A stretch of 64,000 bases of DNA from Simmondsia chinensis (taxonomy: Eukaryota; Streptophyta; Magnoliopsida; Caryophyllales; Simmondsiaceae), in contig JAGTTD010000026.1 of the NCBI GenBank assembly GCA_018398585.1, forward strand, positions 1,059,001 to 1,123,000, written 5' to 3'. The notes under the pieces are model-generated. The model worked only from the letters and a program-made list of their open reading frames with translations. It had not been told where the DNA came from and did no database searches. Shown here in pieces: positions 21,127-30,586 of this stretch. Each line of letters opens with the position of its first letter. Position 1 is the stretch's first letter. The translations under genes were made by a program, and so were the position numbers.

Positions 21127-24100
21127 ATGGCCTTATCTTCACCTTGGCTTCAATCTCTTCCTTATCGTCTTGTAAGTTTCATTTCTATTTCTCTTAGTTT
21201 TTCGCATTTTTGAAAATTGTTATCTTTTTGATTATTTCATGTATTTTCCCCTTTTTTTGTTGATTTGGCTGGAAGATAAGGGAGATTTATCACTTAGTTA
21301 TTCTGAAATTTAAGCATTTATCGACTAGTTATTTGAAGTTCCATTTCTATTTGTCTTGTTATTATGTAATGACCCATGAACCTTTACTTATGTGGCTAAG
21401 GGTGTAAACAAACCAAAGGTTCGCTCGTGTTTGAAATTAGTTTTTTTTAATAATGGTAAGTAGGGCGACCAACATTTGGCGGACTGGGGCAAAGTTCGTA
21501 CCCAAGACCTTATGCTTAGGGAGTGGATAGCCTAACCACTATACTGAAACCAATAGTCCTGTATTTGAAACCAATTAAGGCTCGTTTATATTTGTCTTTG
21601 GAGGTAAATGAGCCAAGTTTGAGCAAACTTGATAATGTAATGAGCTAAGTTTGAACAGAGGAGGGGGAGCTCGGCTATGTCAAGGTTGATTGGAGCTTGT
21701 TGATTTCTCGGTATTAGCTTAAAATCAATGATTGCTTATTAGCAGCTTGAATAGCATGTTAAATAACAAGTGTCTGATGCAAGATAATCATGGGTAGCTT
21801 GAATACCTTGGCTAAATGAGATCAAATAGAGGTGTGAAACCTAATTTAAGGCTCCGCTACAAACTTGAAACTCATTAACACTTGTCAACGTCGAGTTCTG
21901 ATACATGGACTTGAAAAAAGTGTTTAGTCTTGATGACATAATGTAACTTGAAAGGAAATCTAGCATGTTTTGAGAAAGTGAAACTTGGTCCTTGACATAA
22001 CCCATGCTTCCCATACTCAAGTACGAGAGCCAAACATAGTAACGTGTCCAGAGGTCAATTTTGGCTATTTTTTTGGTCCTGTTTGGCGTAGTCTTCTTGT
22101 TTATGGTTTATAGTTTTTGAGAAATTTAAAACTAGGTTTTGACTTCTTGTCTTTGGTTTTTCGACTTTCACTCAAACTTCAAAAAACTAAAAACAAATAG
22201 AAAAAAAGAAAAAAATTGTTTCTAAAACCTAGTTTTTGGTGTTTCAAAAATCAAAAGCTGCAAACAGAAAGCGATTGTATTGTTTTTTTTGTTTACGTTG
22301 TGGTTTCTTAGGAACTAAAGACCATGTTTTGAAAATGGTTTTTAGTTTCAACAAAACAAAAAAATTGTAAACAAAAAATGATAAGGCTTGTGCAGTTGGC
22401 GCTTGGGCATAATTTGATCACTCAGTTGGAGCTTGTGAACTCTTTCTTCATTTATCATTATGCATTGGGGATTCTTGTCGACGGAAATTGCGTTAGGGAA
22501 CCAAAGGGGTTGGCTCAAACGGTAATGCAATTGGACATGACACCTCATGAAGTGTTTGGTTTGGGATTCAAATGTTTCCATTTGAATGCCATCCACTGGA
22601 TTTTGCACCACTAACTTAACCTATTGCACATAGGAAAACCTGAGTAAACAGCGCATGCATCCCGAGATTATCAAGTTGCTTATAAGTTGGCAAGACACCT
22701 TGGTTACTAAAAAAAAAGTTATGTTCTATTTTAAGCTTGCAATAGCTTTGCCATTGAATCTTTTTATGTTGAACATAAAAGAGTCCCAAACGTAGTTGCA
22801 CAAAGCGGGAGTGAGAGAGTTGATGGGAATGGAAGCAGAAGCGAAGGAGTAGGCAGCCATAAAAGTAGAAGCAAAGGAGCAGGCAGCCATAAAAGTTTTT
22901 TAACTTTGGGAGGGAGGAGAACGTTTCCATTCCTATATGTTAGATATGAAAGAAATGTAATGTAAAGTCATTAATTGAGCCACTAAAGCAATAACATATC
23001 AAAACAAAGTCAATATTAAGCAGTAACCAAGAAAAGATCAAGAAAAATTGACTTTAGCATGTCCACATGATCTAATCATTTTTTCAATCAAGTCATTTAA
23101 TTAGCCAACAAATCATCTGATAAGTAGTTTTTGTTATCAAAATGATTCAACGATTGTTTTGCATCGTGCTTCCATTCAGTTCGATACGTGTTTGAATCGC
23201 AAATCTGACTCTAAAATGTTGAATTGCGTTTTTGAGCATGAAACGTTAGCATTTTAAACATTTATGAATTGGGTTTGAAATTTCTTTTCACTTTACAGGA
23301 TGGTCTTCGACATACGAATAGACTGAGCTGCATTTCGAGGTCCAGTCTACATAGGACGGTTCCTAGTTTGAGACCTCGGTTCCATTGTGCTATGAGCATG
23401 ATGGACGGTCAGTTCAATGACCGTGGAAAAACGAAAATGGATGATATAATTGAAAAGGCGAAAAAATACTGGGATCAGCTACCTCAGCCTGTCAAGATCT
23501 TTCCTTGGAACCGAGTAATGGATAATTTCATCCAGCTTATCCTTGATCTTACCTCGGCTGTCGTCAAATACTTGTGTACGCCTTTGCTTGCTGTTTCCTC
23601 CCTTAGCGAAATGTCATATTGCGCACATGAAAAGAAACTATTTCTCGTTCCTTTCCCATTCGCCATTGGCTTTGTGGTTTCAGGAATCTTAAATGAGACG
23701 GCGTTAGAAGTATCTCCACTTCTCAAGGTTAGATTTGTGTAGCATTGATTTATTATGGCCCGTTGGTATTACTTTCTTTTTGCAGTTTTTTGTTCCTGAG
23801 AAACTAAAACCTTGAGAAATGGGTTTTCTGATTTGTGGTTTTCTAGTTTAGTTTTTGCTCAAATCAGGAGAAAATTGAAACCGAGATACCAAAACCAGAA
23901 AAAACTGTCTCCAAAGTATGTTTTTTAGTTTCCAAAAAACTAATAACCGGAAATAAGAAAGGATACGAAACATGCCCTATATAATTTAGCTATCTTTTTT
24001 CGGAAATCAAGGTGTCTAGGCTAGCTAATCTGCGCCTCAACTGATTATCCTAGTTTTTTTTTGTGATTTTTTGCACAAAAATCAAAATCTCTGTGCACGT

Positions 24101-25107
24101 TGTTATATCTGGCGAATTTTACTCACACTTTGATAAATAGACTTTGAAGTTCAAAAATTATAATATAAATCTGATAAAAAGACTTTGAAGTTCAAATATT
24201 ATAATTTAAATCTCATACAACGTATATAACAAATGGGAACTAAAGACTCGTATGTGCAAATGTAAATGATTTGTGCTACTTCTGATTTCTGAAAGGTGAC
24301 TTAGAATTAAGGGCTTGTTTGGTGCTGTTTTCTATTTGTAATTTTTTTTGTTTTCTTTTTTGAAAACTAAAGTCTAGGTTTGGGAAGTGATTATTCCGGT
24401 TTTTATTTTCTAAATTTAGTTTTTTTCTAATTTGAGTGAAAAAGGAAAAAAAAATGAAAATTTGGAAAAATTGTTTTCAAACCTAGTGTTTAATTTCTCA
24501 AAAACCAAAATCTATAAGTAAAAAATGATACCAAACATATGCCCTTAGCGGTTGAATGCTAAATAGGACCCAAGACGGGTTAGAAGTCAACCTGAGTTAG
24601 GTATTTAATTCATTTGTTAGATTGAATTCTTTTCTAGGGGCGTTTTTGTCTGAAAAATTTTTAATTTTTGCTTTTGCTTTTGCTTTAAATTAGAAGCATT
24701 GTTTTCCTATTTCTACTTACAAACAGAAAAACAACTTCTAATGCTATTTAAAAATGCTTTTCAATCCATGCCAAACATCATCAATCCTAGAAAGTGTCTT
24801 TTTCCTGAAAACGCACTTCTTTTACTAGAAAAAAGGAGTTTGGCCAAAAAGCTCTAAGCTCTCTCTCGTTCATGATTGTCAGGACGCAGAAGTTCCATGG
24901 CATCTGGTCGCGATAGGTGTTGTTTGTGGACTTCTTAAACTTCCGGGACCATACTACCCGTACTGGGGGAGGATATTTATACCACATTTTGCAAATGGAG
25001 GATTATTGAGGATTCTATGGCTAACTTATCTCTGGTATAAAAGGCCTGATAAAGGGTTGCATTCAAGTTCTTTAAATGACCCTGATCTTGAACCAAATAC
25101 ATCGTAA
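21127..25107 (+). CDS. Plant membrane protein, probably plastid-targeted (3 exons)
   Basis: Exons 21127-21171, 23299-23727 and 24883-25107 join in phase 0 through GT..AG introns to a 232-residue protein. Residues 1 to about 48 are Ser/Arg/His-rich with few acidic residues, like a plastid transit peptide. A charged region follows (MDDIIEKAKKYWDQLPQPV, about 62-80), then hydrophobic segments at about 91-117 and 129-148 and a third around 165-182. A conserved-looking PGPYYPYWGRIFIPHFANGG block spans about 179-198, with a polar tail after it. It resembles a plant-specific family of unknown biochemical role; I think, without certainty, that Arabidopsis EMB1273-type proteins belong to it. An AG|GTATGT site just after the stop (25115) and an acceptor near 25779 suggest a 3' UTR intron. 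Introns carry a SINE and three MITEs. Nothing in the coding exons looks broken. Confidence 0.85.
21441..21575 (-). repeat. tRNA-derived SINE copy
   Basis: On the minus strand it has box A-like TAGTGGTTAGGCTATCC and box B-like GGGTACGAACTT, with a poly(A)-type end (complement of TTTTTTTTAATAATGG at 21441). It lies in intron 1 of the membrane-protein gene. GTGTTTGAAA on the left and GTATTTGAAA on the right may be the target duplication. Confidence 0.55.
22062..22385. repeat. Family C palindromic MITE (Harbinger/Tourist-like)
   Basis: The left part reads TTTGGCGTAG...TTTTTGAGAAATT.AAAACTAGG. The right part is the inverse, with CTAGTTTTTGG...TTTCAAAAATCAAAA. It lies in intron 1 of the membrane-protein gene. 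ORFs over it are incidental. Confidence 0.5.
23760..23982. repeat. Family C palindromic MITE
   Basis: It starts CCCGTTGGTATTAC and ends GAAACATGCCC, with the inverse internal blocks GAGAAACTAAAA and TTTAGTTTCC. It lies in intron 2 of the membrane-protein gene. Confidence 0.5.
24310..24544. repeat. Family C palindromic MITE with TTA flanks
   Basis: The best-preserved family C copy: AGGGCTTGTTTGGTGCTG at the left and CATTTTTTAC-side GATACCAAACATATGCCC at the right. It is flanked by TTA on both sides, matching the 3-bp TTA/TAA duplication of PIF/Harbinger (Tourist) elements. It lies in intron 2 of the membrane-protein gene. Confidence 0.6.
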
Positions 25108-25581
25108 TTAGCAGGTATGTTGATATTTTGTGCGTGTGTTTAATTTGATAGGTGAAAGCCTTATGAATGGTTTTATACTGCCAAAACGCAAAGGATAAAT
25201 GATTCAAACAATCGTTGAATAATTTGGATATGTAGATAGTTATCAGATGATTTGTTGGATAATTATCTAACGTGGTACAAAGAATGATTGAATTTGTGGA
25301 CATATTAGATGATTTGTTGTTTATAGGCTTTAAGTTAGAGCAACAAAATTGTACAGTCTTTTTCTTACTAAGACTGATCTCTAAATCCTTAGTTTTCATA
25401 TATTGTATATTTGGTCGATGAGGCCTTAATTAGCGGTAAAAACATTACCACGGTTGAGGCCCTGTAAGAAGAGGCAGTAGGCATAGATAGTAAAATACAG
25501 TATGGGAATTAAAGGGTACAATGAAGTATGTCATCCTTGGTCCTTTTGAAATATTTTTGCATTAGTTCTATGTCATATAAT

Positions 25582-25731
25582 GTTCCGCTTTTGTTTTTCT
25601 GGGTTGGAGCCCACGGAAATAGCCCCCCTTTAAGGCAACACTTTGTAGGGGTAAGGCTGCGTATATTTCACCCTTCCTAGACCATGCCTTGGTGGGAGCC
25701 TTTTCAGGCATTGGGTTTGTTGTTGTTGTTG
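25582..25731 (+). repeat. RTE-tail retroposon with 15-bp target duplication
   Basis: 150 bp, + orientation, ending (TTG)n. The body has the blocks GGTAAGGCTGCGTA, CCTAGACCATGCC and GGCATTGGG. It is flanked by exact 15-bp repeats TCTATGTCATATAAT (25567-25581, 25732-25746). No 5S head. It lies in the 3' region, possibly a 3' UTR intron, of the membrane-protein gene. Confidence 0.88.
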
Positions 25732-25746
25732 TCTATGTCATATAAT

Positions 25747-26350
25747 ACAATGATGCCGATTTCATGAATTTACCCAGGTCATCAGACTCTCGTTCACTGG
25801 AATCGCCATCCTTGAGCTGAATCATTGTTGCGAGGTATACTGGGAAAATAAATGGATTCTGAATTTGATCTATTCGATGGGTTGTTCGATCAATCATCTC
25901 GGTCTTAGAGTCAAAGCTCAGTCACCGATATCCCTTGAGCCGTATAAATCCACCAAGGGGAAGCTTCTCTCTCTCTTGTTCTTGCCTAAAAAAGTTTTAG
26001 TTTCGCTTCTACTTGAAAGAAGAAGCGCCATTTTACTGTTTCTGTTTAAAAAGTAGAAAAATAGCTTATAGTTTATCTTAGTACTTTTGTATATTGGCCA
26101 AACACCTCAAGAAACTCAAAAAATCGGTGTTTATTTTTCCGTGTGAAAAATGCACTTTTTGCTCCAGAAAAGCTTCGGCTAAACACTTTGTTATCAAGGA
26201 AGCTTCTCTCTCTCTCCCTCGTTTTTTTTCTCGATAGGTAAGTGGAATTGGGATTATTCGAATGTAGGACCTTTTGTTATAAAGCCTCGGAGTTATAATA
26301 GTTTTATTAACGAACTCGGTTATGGTAGAGGGTGAGCTCGTGGTTCATGA
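25747..26350. other. 3' flank of the membrane-protein gene
   Basis: It may hold the last non-coding exon (from about 25780). The 63-residue ORF at 25865-26056 has no known motif. Nothing else is recognised. Confidence 0.35.
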
Positions 26351-26364
26351 ATTGGTGGTAGTCA

Positions 26365-26553
26365 TGATATCGTTTTCTATTTATAGTTCTTTTTTATTTT
26401 TAGAATTAAAGATAATTTTGGTGAGAATTTTTTGATTTTCAGTTTCTTGTTTTCAATTTTTTCTGTTAGAAGATGGAAAAATATGTTGTTTAATATGATT
26501 TTTAGTTTCTTAAAAACCAAAATATTGCTTAAAATGGTACCAAAAGAGATCCT
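26365..26553. repeat. Family C palindromic MITE
   Basis: Arms with GATATCGTTTTCTATTTATAG and its degenerate inverse ending GCTTAAAATGGTACCAAA. Non-coding. Confidence 0.45.
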
Positions 26554-26665
26554 TAGGGCATCAATTTGTGAATCATTGAATAGTTTTTAACAGTAGCGAT
26601 GCAGTCAATTAGACTTTGATTTAGTGGTTAAAATGCTATCAATGTTGCAAAATTAGTTGCTAAGC

Positions 26666-27148
26666 TAGGGGTGTAATCAAGTCGTGTCGAGCCGAGCCGA
26701 GCCGAGCATCTTGGCACTTGAACTCGAACTCGATTAACTACTCGGGTAATCCAACTTGGTACTCAAACTCGATTCGAGTAGTTAATTTTGCTCGAACTCG
26801 ATTAACTATTCGAGTACTCGACTCGAGTACTCGTTTAACTCTATTACAAATATAACATGTTGTCTTTTATAAGGAATTTAACCTCTATTCTTTTATTCTA
26901 CTATTAATGTCACAAGTTATCCGCTTGAAAAGAAAATAATACACAAGAACTATTTCATACGAGTCGAGTATTTAATCGAGTATAGAGTCTAGTATTTAAT
27001 TGAGTATTGAGTCGAGTGGTTTATTACTCTACGTGTACTCGTCTATTAATAGAGTATCTTTTGATACTCGAATTCGGCTAATTCTAGTTTGAGTTGAGTT
27101 TTAATCGAATGAGCTACTCACGAGCGGCTTGGATCGTTTACACCCTTA
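26666..27148. mobile_element. hAT-type MITE
   Basis: The left end is TAGGGGTGTAATC and the right end CGTTTACACCCTTA. The interior is rich in CTCGA(G/A)CTCG and CGAGTA motifs. Flanks TGCTAAGC (26658-26665) and AGCTGAGC (27149-27156) share 6 of 8 bases. The end sequence matches the better-preserved element at 15075-15542. Confidence 0.65.
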
Positions 27149-27164
27149 AGCTGAGCTAGGACCT

Positions 27165-27395
27165 GATTGGTATTGTTTTATTTTCTGAACTTTGGTTTTT
27201 GAGAAACTAAAATTTAATTTTATAAACAATTTTTCAGATTTTTGGTTTTCTGCTTTAGTTTTCATTCAAACTCAGAGAAAAAAAAAATTATAACAAACAA
27301 TACAAAATATGAAAAGATCGTATTTAAAATATGGTCTTTAATTTTTAAAAAGCAGAAAAACTACACATAAAAAAATGATGCCAAATAGACGGTAG
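27165..27395. repeat. Family C palindromic MITE
   Basis: GATTGGTATTGTTTTATTTTC at the left and the inverse AAAAATGATGCCAAATAG at the right, with GAGAAACTAAAA inside. Confidence 0.5.
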
Positions 27396-27480
27396 GTATT
27401 TAGTGAAGAATAAATATATTTATAACCTACCGTGTATAAGAAATATTTTCAGATTCTTTTAACGATAAACTCTAACATAG

Positions 27481-27520
<40 letters not shown>

Positions 27521-28129
27521 TTATAATCATGTATTACATCAGTATTTTTAAAATGAAAGTTCTTTGAATTCTAATAAATTTACTTTTGATTATTTTAATT
27601 TAGTCCTTATAAGATTAACATTATGTCAATTTAGTATGAGTATAATTTATATTTATGAATTTAACTCTGGTAAAACTAAAGATATAATTTATAAACAATT
27701 CAGTCATATTAGATGGAATTGATCCAATATAAACTCATTTAACCTAATTTATACAACCTATTATCTAAATATTAAAAGTTTATCACCAGCTTGACATTAT
27801 TTTTATTATAATACAAAATTAACATAATATAAATTTATAAACAGATAATATTATCATAATTAAAACTAGAAAAATTAAATTAACGTCTACAGATAAAATA
27901 AGAGTTGTTTACTCCATTTGATCTCTTATTTACTTTCTAATAAATATGTTAAAACTCGTCTCTTACTTTTTTTCCCCCTCATTTAAAATAGTCTATGACA
28001 TTGTATATTATATGTCTCTCTTTTTCCAATTTTACCCTACGTTCGGTCACTGATGCAGACCACTTATATATCAAAATAAAATATCATAAACTAATTTAAC
28101 AAGCGGAATTTATATATATATATATATAT
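27395..28129. other. AT-rich DNA with (TA)n runs
   Basis: A TA microsatellite lies at about 27482-27519 and another at about 28108-28132. Diverged family A-like text (AATTTAGTCC) occurs near 27600. No gene. Confidence 0.5.
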
Positions 28130-28560
28130 ATATCAAACTTCTTGGATTTATGGGGAGTAAAGCCGGGAGCTCGTCGATCAATCGGGGGAAGAAGCTGATC
28201 GATCGGGAAAGTGCGCAGAAGCTTGACGTGTTCAAAGGGTACGCCGATCGATTGGTGAAATAACGATCGATTGGGAGCCCAATTTCCACGCGGGTATAAA
28301 TGTAACGCTAGGGTTACGTAATTTGTTATCCAATATAGAGTGAGCGCCGTAGAGAGAAAGAGAGAGAAATAAAGTGAATTGTAATTCTTCCATTATTCTT
28401 GTTCAATAAAAGTTTTCCATCTCCGCCCGTAGTTTTTCCCCCTCTCGATTGAAGAGGGGTTTTCACGTAAATCGCTGTGTTCGTTCTTTTGCTCTTTTTT
28501 CGTTTTTAATTTGTTTATCGTATTTGTTATAATATTTGAATCGGATCTAGTTCTGGGTGT
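28130..28560 (+). mobile_element. LTR-like fragment, probably copia
   Basis: The stretch ATCTCCGCCCGTAGTTTTT...GGGTTTTCACGTAAATCG (about 28420-28475) resembles the 3' part of many plant copia LTRs. Upstream are a leader-like AGAGAGAAATAAAG and a GATCGAT-rich stretch. No internal domain, PBS or partner LTR is present. Confidence 0.4.
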
Positions 28561-28659
28561 TGTTTTCTCCACAATATGGAATGAGAATGGAAGTTTCGTG
28601 AGAATATAAGAAAATTAAATATATACAGTTAGATCTTAAATAAGATTGATCAATATTTC

Positions 28660-29155
28660 TAATTAAACCCCAATTTTTTTCTCTCTCTCCTCCCTTTACA
28701 TCCCAATTTCTTTTAACTCTTTCTCTCCTCCCCACTAAACATTTTACTAATTTTTTCACTCTATTTTTTTTTTTACCTTTCACCAATTTTTTTCTTTATC
28801 CTCTCTTTTTTACGTTTACACTCTAATTTTTTTTTACTCTTTCTTCTCTGTTTTTTTAACCTTTCACCAATTTTTTCTCTCTCCTCCCTTTTTACGTTTA
28901 TACCCCAATTTTTTTTATTCTCTCTCGTCTCTTGTTTAACCTTTTACCAATTTTTTTCCTTTTTCCTCCCCTTTTTATATTTCTACCACAATTTTTTTAC
29001 TCTATCTCTATCCCTTTTTAACCGTTTACGAGTTTTTTTTTCTTTCTCATCCCTTTTCTATGTTTACTCCCAAATTTTTTTCACTATATGTTCTTTTCTT
29101 TTTAATCTTTCACCATTTTTTTTCTTTCTCGTCCTCTTTTTACGTTTATATATAT
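28660..29155. repeat. Pyrimidine-rich minisatellite, about 80-84-bp unit
   Basis: Repeats of a unit containing CCTTTCACCAATTTTTTT, CTCTCTCCTCCC and TTTTTACGTTTATACCCC. The CACCAA/TACCAA landmark falls at 28781, 28865, 28945, 29027 and 29111, giving steps of 84, 80, 82 and 84. That is about five diverged copies plus a partial one at the left. Confidence 0.8.
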
Positions 29156-29159
29156 ATAA

Positions 29160-29713
29160 AGGAGTTGATAAAAACAAACCTACAAATATAAGGACATTAG
29201 TCGTGTAAATATACCTTTAATTAATATGAAGATGCATAATACAAATATATTTAGGTAGTTTAGTCACATATAGTTTTTAATTTTTTAATATCATATTTAA
29301 ATTTCTTAAAATTTAGATAGTTACCAATATTTTTTTAATGTTATACTTGAACTTTTTAAAATTTTGAATGTTACATCTTAATGTAACAGCATTAATGTTC
29401 GTTACTTGATGACATTATATTTTTAACAAGTACTCTTTAGAAATGTATAAATTATTTTTCTGAATTTTTATAAATATTTTTAATGTGAATTTCAATGTTT
29501 TAAATTACTTTTTTTTAAAAAAAAAATATCACATTAGCAAAAATTAACGAATGTTAATGACTTTGCATTAAGGATTGACATTAAAGAATTTTGAAAAGTT
29601 TGTACGTGATATTGAAAAATTAGAAAATTTAGATAGATTTATAAAACTACAACTAAAATTTAGATGATTTTCAATAAAAAAAAAAACTAAAGATAAACCA
29701 TGTAACAAAAATG
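29160..29713. other. AT-rich DNA
   Basis: No gene or clear element. Weak inverted arms around ATTTTTTAATAT...TTGAAAAATT suggest another old MITE. Confidence 0.3.
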
Positions 29714-30070
29714 AGTTATTTATACCATTTGTTTCGTATCTTTTTAAATTTATTCAAATTAGTCCCTCATTTTTTTTATCAAATTGGTTTCTCATCTTTA
29801 TAACTTCAAAATTGGTCCCTTGACTTTTTAAGTTTGTTCAAATTAGTTCCTTATCTTTTCTTTTGTTCAAAATGATCTATCATATTTTATTTTATAATAA
29901 AGTTAGGTAAAAAAAAAAAAGATAATGGATCAATTTTATTATAAAATAAAATATGAAAGACCATTTTAAACAAAAAAAAAAAAGAGACTAATTTTAATAA
30001 ATTTTAAAAAATAAACTAATAAACTAATTTTAGCCTTTCTCAAATTTAAAAAGAAAAAAGCAAATAAAGG
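29714..30070. repeat. Palindromic MITE, family E
   Basis: The left arm has GTTATTTATACCATTTG and CAAATTAGTCCCTC. The right arm has the inverse GAGACTAATTTTAATAAA. A related copy lies at about 39495-39735. It ends just before the MULE. Confidence 0.45.
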
Positions 30071-30114
30071 GAAAAAAAAAAAAAACTAGTTACAAATATT
30101 GTGGCATGATCTCA

Positions 30115-30395
30115 GAATAAATTACCAAACTGGCACCTTTTGCAAAAAAAATTACCAAAATGGCATAGTTGAAAAAATATTTACCAAAATGGCACACTTT
30201 AATGTAGCATCAATAGAAAACACCGTTTGAAATGGCGTTCGTTGAACAGTGGGAGACGTTACCTGTCCGACGCCGTCAGAAACGGCGTACGGACGCCGTA
30301 CGCCGTTAGAAACGGCGTCCCTTAGGTGCCGTCTATGGGATGCTGTTTCTAACGGCGTCCCACACACCTTTGTCATTAGAAACGGCGTCCCACAC
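30115..30395. repeat. MULE terminal inverted repeat, left
   Basis: AT-rich outer part with repeated ATTACCAAA(A/C)TGGCA. The inner part is GC-rich, with several imperfect palindromes of the form GCCGTTAGAAACGGCGTC. It matches the inverse of 37175-37425 with scattered differences and small indels. Confidence 0.9.
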
Positions 30396-30586
30396 GCAGG
30401 TTCACCACGATTGCACATTATTTAATAAAATGATAAACCCTAACATCCTCCTAACTTAATTAACAATAAAATGATAAAATAAAGTAGAAAAAAAATTTAG
30501 TAGAGTTACATTATTTAATGTATAAAGTAATAAAAAAGGAAAAAATGCACTGTAATAATAGATTACAAAAAAATAAATAACATAAG

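Noticed and set aside
30115..30416. CRISPR-like array in the repeated AACGGCGTC motifs
   Set aside because: Spacing is irregular, motifs are palindromic parts of a transposon end, and the DNA is plant nuclear.
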